Counted from the first letter of the stretch, positions 31,729 to 43,300 are shown. The stretch: 64,000 nucleotides of DNA from Limnanthes douglasii subsp. nivea (GCA_036936605.1 JAUPFV010000005.1:233211770-233275769), one strand, 5' to 3'. Notes: generated from the letters alone by a model not told the origin. Program-made: numbers and translations.

Positions 31729-33190
31729 ATGAATCCAAAAAACAAATATACGCTTCCGTCAGCAATGGATGTTGAAAAAACCGATGGAAATAGAATATGG
31801 AAATAGAACTATGAAAATAGAACCGACGGATCATCTCCGATCCGAGCTCAATCTGATATCGAGGCACGCATGAATCAACTTCTAGATAAAATTAATACTT
31901 TGAATGAGAAATATGAGCAGAGAGAGCAAGAGATACTCTCAACAAGGCTCAGATCCGAGGTTAGATAGGAGGTAGAAAAGACTGAGGTGGGAGGTCAGTC
32001 AGATCGATCTTTAGAGGATCGACGCGCTAAGTCTGACCACAAAAAAACAAGTTTTGTGGCTCGTAGAGAATGATATTCGTCTTGAAAGGAGAGAAAAGAT
32101 AAACAGAAATTAGTAACTTCTAGTGACGAGGAGGTCGAAAACTCAGCCTTGGGTTTTAAGAGGCATAAATGTTCTTCAAAAGGAGAATCTGAAAGAGATT
32201 ATTGGAGGAAGTATAAAAAGGAAATCAAATCTAAGATTGCTCCTCGTTCAACTTGGCATGAAGTAAATCCTTCGAATCAGTATGCTGAAACTGATAGGAA
32301 CCTATATGTGATAATGGGAACTGATGATCAGTTCGTTCAAAGTGTTGACTGGAGAAATTCTCCGTTGATAGATGAAATTCGATTCATGACGCTTCCGAAG
32401 CGTTTCGACATTTCAAAGGTGGAGAACTTCGATGGGATGCAGGATCCCGATAATCACATTGAACAATTAAAAAATTATATGATGAATTTCGAGGATGACG
32501 ACCGGCTTGTGTGTCGCGCATTTTCACAGACTTTTAAGGGAACAGCTCTTAAGTGGTACAACAGGATTCTGAGGGGGTCCATATCAAATTTTAGAGATTT
32601 CTATACTGCTTTTCAAAGGAAGTTTGTGGGAAACAAAGAGATGAGAGCAAATGACGATACTATTATTCAATGCAAACAAGCACCCGGAGAAAATGTGGCA
32701 ATGAAAGCTTTTTGTCAAGGGCTGTTGCCAGGGGATTTAGCTAATGAAACAACAAAGAGAAGGGACTTGACTTTTGGAGGTTTGAGAGCTCAAGTTGAGA
32801 ATCAAATCAAAGTAGAGGAGTCGAGTAGAGTCCGAGGTGGACCAATCAGCACTCCGAAAAATTCGGGGCAGGGAGCCAATAATCACAGGCAGCCCTCGAA
32901 TAATAACAATGGCATTGGTAATAATCAGTCGAGGAAGAAGAACAATAAGTTGCCTCCTCGAAGTGGTGGTTATTCAAATCGTGCTCCATCTAATGCTCCA
33001 TCTAAGTATTATGTCGATCTGACAAAGAATGTGTCTATTATCTCGGATAAGACTAAGAATTCTGTGAATTTTAGGACGCTGGCTCCCATTAATAGACCAA
33101 GAGAGGAAATATATAAAAAAAATTTGCAGATATCATGATGGTATTGAGCATGATACAAATGATTGTATTGCTCTATAGAAAGAAATCCAA
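31729..33190 (+). pseudogene. gag of element C
   Basis: The start MNPKNKYTLPSAMDVEK at 31729 is followed by a Lys/Glu-rich part with several stops (31802-32130). The capsid core is open at 32149-33138: TLPKRFDISKVENFDGMQDP, NHIEQLKNYMMNFEDDDRL, CRAFSQTFKGTALKWYNRIL, then a short deletion, then PGENVAMKAFCQGLLPGDLA. A basic, Asn/Gln-rich tail precedes the zinc knuckle CRYHDGIEHDTNDC (33126-33168), which keeps its Cys/His residues but is one frame off the core. Confidence 0.85.
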
Positions 33191-34080
33191 TATCTGATTG
33201 AGAATGGAAAGCTCCCGACCTATGTGAAGTCACATGGGAGTGCATTAAAAAATAATGGTGCATCGACTTCAAAAGCTGCACCACCAGCTGAGAATTTGAT
33301 GATTATGGATTCACAGGTTGAATTATTTGATGCTTCTTCTGTATACGTTGAAAAAGATCCAAATAGGTTGCTTCTAATGACAGTCGAAGAGCCTGTGGAA
33401 AAGGGGCGTGTTCAAGAATTATGCAAGTTTTTTGTGTCATTGGTTATTTTTGAGGGCGATGCAATGGCTGGAAATTTAGACAGTTCTCGGAAATGGCATG
33501 TTGTCAACTTGCTAACTCAAATTCAAGGGAAGATTTCCACACACTTGTATGGAAAGAAAGATATTCCCTTCATTTTGTTTGATGAAGACGATCTGAGAGG
33601 AACTGCAGGACCACATGAGGATGCTGTGGTGATCGGAGCTGAAGTAGCTGGCGTCAAAATTTGACGTGTGCTTATTTACACTGGCAGTTCTGCTAATGTC
33701 CTTTTTAAATCTACCTATGATAGAATGACAAATCCACCTCCGATTACTCAATCGAATCAGACAATTATCGGATTCATGGGTGTAACAGCTCGTGTTGTTG
33801 GAGAATTGAATGTGAAGTTAGTTTGGGAAAAGGACCATTCAAGAAAAAGGTCCAAGTACTCTTTGTGGTGGTGGACTATCCCACAAGTTATAATGCTATT
33901 TTTGGAAGTTCATGGCTTTCAAGAACGTACGGGGTGGTTTCTACAGTTCATCAGTGCTTTAAATACATAGTTAGAGATAGAGTTGGGGTGGTTCGAGGCG
34001 ATCAAAAGGTTTCCACAGAATGCTATGCCACTTCGCTTAGGGTCCGAGGATCCAGCAGTGGAGATTTGATGCGAGAATAG
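33191..34080 (+). pseudogene. Protease region of element C, catalytic Asp lost
   Basis: Open at 33224-33664 (LLMTVEEPVEKGRVQELCKF, FILFDEDDLRG, AGPHEDAVVIGAE). After an in-frame TGA at 33662-33664 comes RVLIYTGSSANVLFKSTYDR. The expected active-site aspartate of DTGSS is tyrosine (codon TAC, 33677-33679). The C-terminal half is one frame away (33823-34080: VVDYPTSYNAIFGSSWLSRT, STVHQCFKYIVRDRVGVV). It could not cleave. Confidence 0.8.
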
Positions 34081-35129
34081 CAATTAGAGAGGGCACCCTC
34101 GGATGTGGAAGAAAGGGTTGACGATCCGAGGGAAACCCTAGGGTCTTTAGCGGTGAGTGAAGAGATAAAGGAGTTTATTTTTTTTGGAAGGAAAGGTGCT
34201 TCGAATCGGAACTGTATTGACCCATTTTCTACGTCAACAACTGCTTGATTTTTTATCTCAAAATTTGGATGTCTTCTCTTGGAGGACAAAAGATGTCACA
34301 TGAGTACCTATTGAGGTAATGCGACATAACTTGGCTATAGATTTGAAGGTCAAGCTGCTAATTCAAAAAAGGAGAGTGTTTTCCTCAGAAAAACCAGAAG
34401 CAATTGTTGCGGAAGTGGATCGGTTGTCTAAGGACAGACACATAAGGGAATTACAGTATCATTTGTGGACGGCGAATCCGGTGGTAGTTAAAAAGAAGAA
34501 TGGGAAATTGAGGATGTGTGTGGATTTTACAGATTTGAATAGAGCCTGCCCAAAGATCCATTTCCTGTTCCTTGAATAGATCAGTTGATTGATTCTACTT
34601 CGGGAAACAAAATTTTAAGATTTATGGATGCTTTTGCAGGGTATAATCAGATCCAAATGGATCTAAAAGATTAAAAGTGCACGACTTTTATAATTGATAG
34701 GGGCATGCATTATTATACAATGATGCCCTTCGGATTGAAGAATGCTGGAGCCATTTATCAGAGATTAATGAATAAATCTTTTGCTACGCAGATCGGAAAA
34801 CAATATGGAGGTATATATAGACGATATGGTAGTGAAACGTTCAAGGGATGAAGTGCATCTTGATGATTTAGAGGAAGTTTTTTTGAATCTAAGGGCGATC
34901 AGGTTGAAATTAAATCCTGAGAAGTGCACCTTCGGAGTTCGATCGGGAAAAAAAGAATAGAAGCTGAGCCAGAACAGTTAAAAGTTTTTTTGAATCTAAG
35001 GGCGAACAGTTAAAATATTTCAAGTGTTACGATGACCCAACAGGTTCGAATGGACGTCGGAATGTGAAGCAGCATTCACAAACATTAAAAATTTGTTGTC
35101 ATCACCAGAGATTTTGACAAAGCCTCAAA
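34081..35129 (+). pseudogene. Reverse transcriptase of element C
   Basis: ANPVVVKKKNGKLRMCVDFT, DLNRACPK, then after frame breaks FMDAFAGYNQIQMDLKD, MPFGLKNAGAIYQRLMNKSF, and NMEVYIDDMVVK (near 34803-34840, catalytic YIDD kept), LKLNPEKCTFGVRSG. Around 34955-35030 there is a small duplication of FLNLRA-coding sequence with loss of the part before RFEWTSECEAAFTNIK. Stops at several places. Confidence 0.8.
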
Positions 35130-35500
35130 ATGGGGAGAAATTATTTATGTACATTGTGGTATCGGGATTTTGCACTCAGTGCAGTGTTAATAAGTGAAGA
35201 TTCCAGAATTCCGAAGTCGGTGTATTACGTTAGTAAAAGTATGGTGGTAGCAGAAAATAGATATATCAAATTAGAAAAGCTGGCTTTAGCATTGGTGATT
35301 GCTGCTAGGAAGATGCGTGCATATTTTCAAACTCATACTATCGAAGTCCAAACTTCATTCCCCTTAAAAAATGTTTTACAACGACCTGATATTTCGGGGA
35401 GGATGACCAAATGGTCCATGAAGTTGGGGATTACGATATCTGTTTGCACCTCGAATGACGATCAAAGCACAGACACTGGAAAAGGAGGAACAAACTAAGA
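35130..35500 (+). pseudogene. RNase H domain, element C
   Basis: The end of the reverse transcriptase and RNase H: PKSVYYVSKSMVVAENRYIK, LEKLALALVIAARKMRAYFQ, VLQRPDISGRMTKWSMKLG. It then shifts frame near 35425; the linker (DLHLEWRSKHR-like) is lost. Confidence 0.75.
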
Positions 35501-35509
35501 AAGCTTTAC

Positions 35510-35860
35510 ATGTAGATTCAAGGTGGGTTGTTCGAACGGATGGAGGATCCAGTATTTCAGGGTGCAGTGCTGGGGTTCAATTTTAACTCTGACGGGAGAA
35601 ATAATGGTCGAATCAATTAAATTTGGTTTTCATACTTCGACTAATGAAGCTGAATACGAAGCTGCTTTGGCAATTTTGAGATTGAAAAAAATTTGTGGGG
35701 CGACTTCAGTGTGCTTGGAAATGGATTCTCAGTTATTAGCAAATCAGGTGTCTGGATTTTCCGAAGCAAAGAAGGATCACTTGATTTTGTATCTTCGGGA
35801 GCTTCGGAATTTAACGCTTCTGTTTGACAACGTATTTGTGGAATATATCGGGTGAGGAAG
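35510..35860 (+). pseudogene. Archaeal-type RNase H domain, element C
   Basis: WVVRTDGGSSISGCSAGVQF, a frameshift/stop near 35585, then MVESIKFGFHTSTNEAEYEA, ICGATSVCLEMDSQLLANQV, LYLRELRNLTLLFDNVFVEY. The acidic residues of TDGG, AEYE and MDSQ are kept. This second RNase H supports placement in the Tat lineage. Confidence 0.8.
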
Positions 35861-35947
35861 TAACACGGTGTCTGATTCTTTATCAAATGTTTCTTATCAA
35901 ATGTTATTCAATCTAGCCAATGTGAAAGTATAGAAGATTGTTTTATC

Positions 35948-37183
35948 TTGGATGAAAGCCGATGCGCTTGGCGATCTAATATTCTTAATTTTTTTACCCA
36001 AGGACTACTGCCAAATGATTCCCAATTGGCAAAAAAGTTAAGGGGTAAAGCCTTCGGATATATAGTTCTGGATGGAATTTTATATAATAAGGCATTAAGC
36101 AGACCATTACTACGATGTTTAAGCAAGCAAGAATCACAAGAAGTATTGTCAGAGTTGCATGATGGTGAAGGGTCAGCCCATTGTGGGTTCATATCTCTAT
36201 CGCATCGAGTTTTACTTGTAGGGTTTTACTGGCCTACGATCATGAATGATGCTAAGAATTTAGTCCGAGGTTGTGATACTTGTTAGAGATTTTCCAATGT
36301 TATTCACAGACCAACAGTATCGCTTATGTCTATATCTGAGGCGATACCATTCGATAGGTGGGGAATTAATCTGGTGGGACCTTTGTCGATGGCTTCTGGA
36401 GGAAGACAGATAATAATTGTGGAGGTGGATTATTTTATGAACTCAGGAACAAAGTTAAATGATGTCATCAAATTTATTTTGAATAGTATTTGTTGTCGTT
36501 TTGGGGTTCCTCGGAGAATCACAACAAATAATGGCCCTCAATTTAATAATAGGGAAATGGCCGCATTTTGTACTTCTAAATGAATTCAGCAATGTGTTTC
36601 GACGCCTTTTCATCCTCAAGCTAATGGACAAGTGGAAGTGACAAATAGAAGGATTTTAGATGGCTTGAAAAAGAATTTATCGGGGGCAGCAGGGAAATGG
36701 CCAAATTATTTACAAAATGTGCTTTGGGCTTATCGAACAACTCCAAGAGAGGTTACAAAAGAGACTCCTTTTGCTTTGGCATATGGTATGGATGCAGTCA
36801 GCCCTATTGAATCTACGATGTCATCTTTTAGAATATCTCAATATTCTGAAAGGTTTAACGACAAAATTCGAAGGGCTAATTTGGATTTGATTGAGGAGAA
36901 AAGGGTTCGAGCTCATCTGAACGTAATCCATTATCAAACTCTTATGATAAATATATATGATTTGAAGCTTAAAAGAAGAGAATTTATAAAAGGTGATAAG
37001 GTGTTGTGGAAAGTTTTCTTTCACACAAAGGAGAAGAACCTCGGAAAAATGGCTCTGAATTGGGAAAGGCCTTATACAGTTGTTGAAAGTATCAAGTCGA
37101 GGTCTTATCGTCTTTGTGATTTTGATAGGAGAATGCTTCAACATCCGTGGAATATCCAACATTTGAAGCTTTCTTGGGAGTAG
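35948..37183 (+). pseudogene. Integrase of element C
   Basis: Zinc finger SELHDGEGSAHCGF ... LVRGCDTC (36150-36286), then a stop, then the core: FDRWGINLVGPLSMASGGRQ, VEVDYFMNSG, FGVPRRITTNNGPQFNN. The D of TDNG is replaced by N (TNNG). The third acidic residue is in the next open block, FHPQANGQVEVTNR, and YRTTPREVTKETPFALAYGM and the C-terminal FFHTKEKNLGKMALNWERPY follow to HPWNIQHLKLSWE with a TAG at 37181-37183. The longest open part (36632-37183) is intact. Length fits Tat integrases. Confidence 0.85.
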
Positions 37184-37743
37184 TTATGTTTTTGTACTTT
37201 GGAATTTTTGTTTTAAATGACGCACTATTTCCTCTCTTGTTGGCCCAGGAAGGTTTTAACGAGGCGTCGTGTATATATTCAATATTATCAATAAAATTCG
37301 TTTTTTTGCCAATGGTTGTTTACATATGTTTGAATACTATCTTAACAAATCATCAAAGACTGATCACCTTTGAGATTGGTTAAGAGTAGAATGTTTCGAA
37401 GTGTTTTTGACACTTTTTGAAGAAACAACCATGTTTATTAATTACATTATATTTTTATTTCGAAGTGATCGCTTAACAGCACACTGAGATTTTTTTGGAA
37501 GAGCTACCAAAGTTTAACAGTACATTGACATTTGTCCAAGAACTACAATTTTTTTGAAGAATTACAATTTTTTTGAAGAGCTACAATTTATCGATGAGCA
37601 ACAATATCTATCAACTTTGTTAAACAATTCGAGGAGGTAAATTTACATTAATTTTTTAAGGTTTTATAGTTGTTTTTTTTTTGTAAAATTCAGCATTGAA
37701 TAAGATACAAGGAGAATGATAACATACAAAAACCATTTGTCAT
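37184..37743. other. 3' UTR between integrase and extra gene, element C
   Basis: No gene. It contains the post-integrase motif AGGAAGGTTTTAACGAGG (about 37247) and T/A-rich sequence with AATTCGAGGAGG near 37624. No satellite array, unlike elements A, E and F. Confidence 0.6.
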
Positions 37744-40488
37744 TTAGATCGAGTCATTAAGGTACAAAAAGGGATATTGTAATTCGACAGGGATAAAAAG
37801 ATGATAATAAAGCCATTCAGAATATTCTTCTTCATTGGATGATGATTCATCTTCGGAAGACGATGAACTTGGAACAGGGTCGAAAGCTTTGCTTGGGCGA
37901 TTTTCCTTAGGGATATCATTCCAAAATCTTGTCAGATTGACTTTTGGATAAGTAGAGTGAAGTTCACGAAGAAGAAGAATAGTCGCATCTTCTTTTCCGA
38001 CGCGGATAGCAGTTTGCATATCCTTTGAAAGTCCAGCTTCGGCGGCATCAACAACAGCAACTTTTTCAGCTTCGAAATTCTTCTTCAACTTAGCCATATC
38101 ATCGGTTAGCTCTTTGTTCTTTGTCTCACAAAGAGTGAGAGAATTTCGAAGCTTGTTGGAGTTGTCTTTTTCAGCGGCTAGATCAGTAGCATGGCTAGTG
38201 TTGAGTTTCTATAACTCTGCTTTATGATTATTAGTCACCAATTCAGTCTCCACGATGTGGTTGATTCGCAGATATTTCTTTATGCAGAGAGCACATTTGA
38301 TCAGTTCGGATTTTGCCATTTCATAACTTTGGCCACCTGCTTTAGATGGTTTTGAGAAGTTTCGACTTGGGAAGCAAGTTTATTTCCTACAGCATCAAGT
38401 TCAGCAAATGGTTGAAGAGCGACAGAAATGGTAGGATTTGGAGTAGGAACACGAAGTTCGGATGTGCTAGGATTTTGAACCATTGGGGTGATAGGCTCAA
38501 GAGAGCGAGTAGCTTCTGAAGAGGCTTCAATTGGTTCTGGTCTCCCAAAGTTAAGCATATGGTTTTGGATTACTTGAAGAATAGGATCTTCCTCACTAGT
38601 AAGTGCTTCGGTATTTTCGAAGCCGATAAACATATCAGGTTCAAAGGCTGCAGTGGTTTGATTCTCGTTGGAGGTGCTATCTTCAATGACTATCAAAGGG
38701 TTGTCAGCGACAGTGACTTCATCCTCATCAACCAAAGTGTACGAAATGGTTTTCTTTTGTTTCTTTTTCTTTCCGAGGAAATCAAAGAAAATTTTCCTTT
38801 TCTTTGATGATGGTTCTTGATCCTTTCCTTCTTGGATGGGTGAGAGAGGCTGTTCTGCAATTTTGCGTTTTTACGCTTTGGTTTTGATTGCGTGGAAGGG
38901 TTAGCACCAGATGTGCTAGCTGCCTTTTTACCCTTCTTTTCTTTGATGACTTATTCTTTCTTTTATTTTGGGAAATGGTCATCCGATCTGTTGCGAATGA
39001 GAAAAAATAATTTGCAGTTAGGCTGGGGTATTCGTTGGCACACAAGCTTTGGATCTGGTTCGGATGATAAATATTGAGGAGGCAGCCCACCTTCTTTGAC
39101 TGGAAACATATGGCTATGGAGGAAATTGATGGGCTGAAAGGCTGTATGAAATGAATTATTCCATTCCTTTTAGCCCAGGCGACGAGTTTTTAAAAAATAT
39201 CCTTAGTAGCTTCTCGACGTGTTGAGTAGCGCTTCAAAATTTCTAGTATAAATTAGAAAAAAATGTTAAAAAAAAGACAAATTTTATATTAGAACATAAA
39301 AATTCGAAGAGCTTACGATTGCTTCTCCAGACGAGAGTTAGTTTTGAAGGGTTAGCTTCAAAAATCACTTTGCCGTTTTCCCAAGCTCTAGATATGAAGA
39401 CGAAATTCTGTTTCCAGAATTGGTGAGCCTCCAAAAGATCATCGATGATCTTGAGGTCATCCATCAATATGAGGTGGTAAAATGGAAGCTTTGGACCTTT
39501 TGAAAGTTGAATCAGTGAGATAAAGTCTTTAATGTTGATGGGAATTTTGGATAGACGGGATGCCATGATCACTGACATAAGGATGAACCATTGATTCGGT
39601 GTCACCTGGGTAGGGCATAAACTTAGGAGTTCGAAGTACTCCACGACCATTGGATCTAGTGGAAATCGAAGACCCCAATTGATGATTTCTGGGAATACCA
39701 CTAGTTCATCGTCCTTACAGTCAAGGGGAGTTTCTCCTTCTTTTAGTAGAGGAAGGGTTATGTTTTTTTCTCATTCCCCATTGCTTCTTACGAGACAAGG
39801 CTTCGTTTTCTTTGTTGGGTATATTTAACGGATTTTTTTCAAAACAATAATGTATTTGCTTTCGAGGTTCCTTAGGTTCCGCCCAATTTTTCCCCTTTCT
39901 TCTTCAGAGCTGGAGCAAGTATCAGCCTCTTCTTGAGAGTCAGCCTCAAGATCGGTTTTTGTATCCTCTGAGTAAGCTTCGTTGGCTTTTGAAGTTTCTT
40001 CTCGAGGATTTTGAGAAGTTGGGATAATCGTTTCCGTAGAAGGGTTAGCAATTCGAGGCACTTCTTCCATCACTTTTCTTTGAGGAGGATCGTTAGTAGT
40101 TGGATTTGGAAGAGAAGTAGTTCAGATGATTGTTGATTCATCTCCCATGGCGATGATATTTTTTTCTTTGTTTGCTTACTGACGAGTTTTCCGAAGAAGG
40201 GTTACTTGTTTTTTGTTTTAGAGGAGAAATTCTACTTTGAGATGAGGAGACTCGAGGTGTTTTAGTCCCTGAGATTTTAGATGAGGATTGCTCTTCCAAT
40301 TTGGGGGAAGGTGAAAGATTTGGAAGGGTTTTAGTGTTTTGGGAAGAATGGCCTTCAACTTTTTGGTTCTTAGTTTCTTTCTCATAAACCAAGTAAGGGT
40401 TGATCGGAGAGGATGAAGATTGGTCGGGAAGTTTGAATTTTCTGTTGAAAATCCTGAGAATAAGGGAGGAGCACGATGAGGTAGCCAA
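37744..40488 (-). pseudogene. Opposite-strand extra gene of element C
   Basis: Antisense to gag-pol. Order on the minus strand: Ser/Lys-rich N terminus from MATSSCSSLILRIFNRKFKL (40488), acidic part (40073-39825), the conserved domain ELVVFPEIINWGLRFPLDPM, FELLSLCPTQVTPNQWF, LMSVIMASRLSKIPINIKDF, LPFYHL, DDLLEAHQFWKQNFVFISRA (39730-39340), an intron (39316-39243), ILKRYSTRREA, a basic segment (39090-38782), acidic segments (38735-38301), a coiled-coil-like stretch (MAKLKKNFEAEKVAVVDAAE) and the C-terminal FWNDIPKENRPSKAFDPVPS, acidic tail. The tail matches that of element F. Frameshifts near 40138 and 39790 and stops elsewhere. It resembles Transposase_28-type plant proteins; function unknown. 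Confidence 0.75.
39243..39316 (-). other. Predicted 74-bp intron of the element C extra gene
   Basis: On the minus strand the donor GTAAGC follows TGGAGAAGCAATC and the acceptor is TTATACTAG. Splicing gives N-Q-I-L-K-R-Y; in element F the joined product is N-K-G-I-S-K-R-Y. The intron would be read backwards in the genomic RNA, so it would not be spliced from it. Confidence 0.75.
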
Positions 40489-40998
40489 AAAATCTAACTT
40501 ATCTCTAAAACGGTTTCTGTGTAAGATAGTGGAAATAAGAGGAAGGTTGTATTTATACTAAAGCGAGTGAAGGCGTGTGAAGGTAGAAAGACCTATGTGA
40601 TGATAGGTTGGAATATGAATCGTAGAGTTGGTTAGATGTTCGACATCTGTCGGGCTAGATTACTAGGGTTATGATGAATTTAACGGTTACATATGTAACA
40701 GGTAAATTCGAGGATCATCTATTTAAATAAGATTTCGAGGAAGATTTTCGATACATTTTATTACATCGATTCGATCTGATTTCGAGCTCATGTTTACCTA
40801 CTAAGGCTTTTCGAAGCCAATTTGTGTTTATTCTTTGGTTCGAATATGTTCTAAGATCTTAAATTGTAAAAGTGCTTCGAATAATTATTTGAGTTAATGG
40901 CTTCGAACAATTGTTTTTAAGCTTATGACAGGTTACATAGCTAATGAGAGTTTTCGAGGATGTAAAGATTCGAAGACAAAACGGATTTGAAGACTTTT
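40489..40998 (-). promoter_or_regulatory. Promoter region of the element C extra gene
   Basis: TATAAATAC lies at 40558-40550 on the minus strand, about 60 bases before the ATG at 40488. The remainder (40560-40998) has no gene and contains TTCGAAG/TTCGAGG words common in these 3' UTRs. Confidence 0.6.
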
Positions 40999-41040
40999 TA
41001 GTTCTCGTTCATTTACTAACATGAGAACTAGGGGTGCTTC
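40999..41040 (+). promoter_or_regulatory. Hairpin plus polypurine tract of element C
   Basis: TAGTTCTC (40999-41006) and GAGAACTA (41023-41030) form a perfect 8-bp stem around a 16-base loop. CTAGGGGTGCTTC directly precedes the LTR. Confidence 0.65.
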
Positions 41041-41401
41041 TGATATGGAAATAGAGTTTTAAGGACTAAATTGTAGATAACGTAAATTTAAGGATTTAAT
41101 TATAATTAATGTAAGTTTTATCCTTAATTCGTGACTGATGTAAGTTTTAGAGGATATTTGTAACTATGTATAATGAGTAAGGACTAAACAGCAATTAGTT
41201 CACCTTTTGTAACAGATTCAGTTTGAGACTAAGTCTTGGCTCCTCTATATAAAGGACCAGACTACTGTAATAAAGGGGTTGACCACTTTTTACTTTGAAA
41301 CTCATTTGTACTTGTGTTTTCTCTCTAAAAAAACTCTCTATTACATTCTCTCTGTAAAATACACTCTTGACAATTTACTAAGGCAAAACGATAACTCATC
41401 A
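41041..41401 (+). mobile_element. 3' LTR of element C
   Basis: 361 bp from TGATATGGAA to ACTCATCA, followed by the target duplication TCTAC. Confidence 0.95.
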
Positions 41402-41406
41402 TCTAC

Positions 41407-42632
41407 AGTATCGATTGTTCTGGATTTCCCGTGGGATGTGGATTGAAAATTGTTTTTGGTAAATACCGCTCTTTTTCGTTTTTTAAAAAATGGTCGAAAC
41501 ACATTTCGTAAGGTCAGCATAATGGGTGGGGTGGATCCACTTGTTAGACATAGGTCGGGTGCCCACTTGATTGTTTTGCTTGGATTTATGTATCTGCGAT
41601 GTTTGAGCCTTAACTGGATTAGATTGCTCCCCGGGACGTACTTTAGATATCGGTTGCGGTTGCGGGATCGGGTTGTACTTCGAATTTGAATGCTGATGAG
41701 TAACGACCGCGGCCTGGGCGCTTTGTTGAACTTGAGCGGCTAATTCAGATGCCTGTATTTCCTTAATCAATATCTTCTTTTCTACCTGGTCTAGCATAGC
41801 GGAAAAAGTAAACACATGTTTGTTTGTTACGGCTTGCTTCATTGGCCCTGGAAATAATCCTAACCGATATCCAGTTAGGGCCACCATTTCTTCGCAGTGG
41901 TCAAGGTCGGTTTTAGCATCGACAAAATGTCTGGTGTAATCTCTGAGGCTTTCGCCCACTTTCTGTCTGCAATCGCCAAAAGTTTCCTCATTCGCTCGTA
42001 AACTCTTGCTCCAAACGAATTGCTGACAAAACATAACCCAGAACATCCCAAAGTTCTTTATGCAGCCTTGTGGCAATTTGTTGTACCACTTAGAAGCCCG
42101 ATCTTTAAAACTCATTGAAAAGTCCTGGCAAATCAGCTTATCGTCATTGTCAAAACTTAAAATAAATTTTTTGAAAGCCTCTAAGTGATTATCTGAATCC
42201 TTTTCCCGTCGTACTTTTCTAACTTACATATGTCGAATCTTTTTGGGAGATGTCCCGACGATATCTCATCTGACAATGGATAAGCTCTCCAATTGAGCTT
42301 GAAACCATAAACTCCACTCCCAAGACCTTCAGTGTGGATCCCGTACAAACCCTCATTGTTCAGGCTGGCGAACTGGATCCCGACCCTATAGCCATGTCTT
42401 TGACTTCCCGACGGCTGCCATTGCACTTGTGGCAAAACCACCCGTTCTTCCTTGCTGGTTGTTATCATTTCCTCTTTATCGTGAGAATTCGGTGTTCTCT
42501 TTTCAACATTATTTCTCTCGTGCTTAGGTGAGTCGAATAATCGCGACCTATTGCGTCGGGATCTGCTCTTTCTAGTCAATTTGTTGTGTCTCATCTGGCG
42601 TCGGGCTTCTCGACCCGAAGAGTCATTAGTTG
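41407..42632 (-). pseudogene. gag of element D, right of the nested element C
   Basis: The minus-strand reading starts near NDSSGREARRQMRHNKL (42632-42575), then a Ser/Arg-rich part, then HLPKRFDICKLEKYDGK (near 42215). A frameshift near 42190 leads to the capsid core (42115-41483): FKDRASKWYNKLPQGCIKNF, CRQKVGESLRDYTRHFVDAK, LDQVEKKILIKEIQASELAA, a Gln-rich basic tail, and HYADLTKCVSTIF. The zinc-knuckle part lies across the nested element at 31203-31265. Confidence 0.85.
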
Positions 42633-42640
42633 TTTTACAT

Positions 42641-42884
42641 CAAAGAAGGACTAGTGAGGGTTGTACACGAAGGAAGTCACAGGTTCAAGAGTTTTTTAGC
42701 AGGTGACCTTGTTCGTTACCGTAATTGGTTCAAAGCAGATCTTTACTTTAATGGCCCGTACGAAGAACGATATAGGTTTTGAGCTGACGGTGATGATTAG
42801 TATTTGTATTGCTTATATTGTTATTTAAAAACTTTCTTGTTTATTTCATGTAATGCTTATAACCAAAACACGGCCCACTGATTC
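42641..42884 (+). other. Unassigned coding-like fragment between elements D and E
   Basis: A short open reading (about 42645-42776) gives EGLVRVVHEGSHRFKSF, LAGDLVRYRNWFKAD, LYFNGPYEERYRF, then a TGA. I do not recognise it. It could be the C-terminal end of another opposite-strand retrotransposon gene. The flanks are breakpoints on both sides. Confidence 0.3.
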
Positions 42885-42985
42885 TTCCAAAGAAACAGAG
42901 TCATCTGAGGAAAATATCACTTAACAAGGAGATTCATTCGAAGAAAACTCCAATGAAAATAAATAATTGTTGTTTCTTTTTTTGT
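42885..42985 (+). pseudogene. Tail of the opposite-strand extra gene, element E
   Basis: TDSSKETESSEENIT, a stop, then GDSFEENSNENK match the acidic C terminus of the element F gene (TDSSEETELEENEDA, GDSSEKNSE near 51938-52024). Everything upstream is missing. Confidence 0.65.
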
Positions 42986-43169
42986 CCAAGTTATAAAGTC
43001 AGTGGATGTTGTATGGTGATTTAATTTTGTGTGGTATATAAAACATCTTTTGTAACACCGGATTCTAACTTCATTGAACTAATACCCTTCTTCGTTAGTC
43101 AGTCGTTTTCCCTATGATTAATACTTTTAATCTTATTACAGATAAATTTGTAATTTTTCAAATAAAAAT

Positions 43170-43300
43170 AGTCCTCCTAGAAATGTTAGTACCTCGAATA
43201 TAATTGGTGCATTTACAAAATGTAGTATCACGAATAAAATGAGTGCGTTTAGAGAACATTGCACCTCAAATAAAATAAGTGCGTTTAGAGAAAAAGTGTA
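43170..43300 (-). repeat. 36-bp tandem repeats in 3' UTR of element E
   Basis: GTGC(A/G)TTTA begins at 43207, 43243 and 43279, exactly 36 apart, with CCTCGAATATAATTG-like sequence between. Element F has the same array with more copies at 52270-52530. The region 42986-43169 to the left has no gene. Confidence 0.8.

Larger units (their letters stand above)
31271..41401 (+). mobile_element. Tat-lineage Ty3/gypsy element C, complete and nested in D
   Basis: LTRs 31271-31633 and 41041-41401 enclose 9.4 kb, and the 5-bp TCTAC is duplicated on both sides (31266-31270 and 41402-41406). The two LTRs differ by about 20-25 positions counted by eye (around 6 percent), so this is not a recent insertion but is the youngest LTR element shown by nesting. 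All Tat domains are present in order: gag, protease, reverse transcriptase, RNase H, archaeal-type RNase H, integrase, plus an opposite-strand gene. Stops are spread throughout, so it is non-autonomous now. Confidence 0.95.
25555..42640 (-). mobile_element. Tat-lineage Ty3/gypsy element D, split by element C
   Basis: Minus-strand element with gag at 41407-42632, interrupted by element C at 31271-41401, then protease, reverse transcriptase, the opposite-strand gene, polypurine tract and 3' LTR (25555-25907). RNase H, archaeal-type RNase H, integrase and the post-integrase 3' UTR are deleted: the reverse transcriptase end near 29119 abuts the end of the opposite-strand gene. The 5' LTR is missing; gag ends at a junction near 42640. 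It also carries a foldback MITE. Confidence 0.8.
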
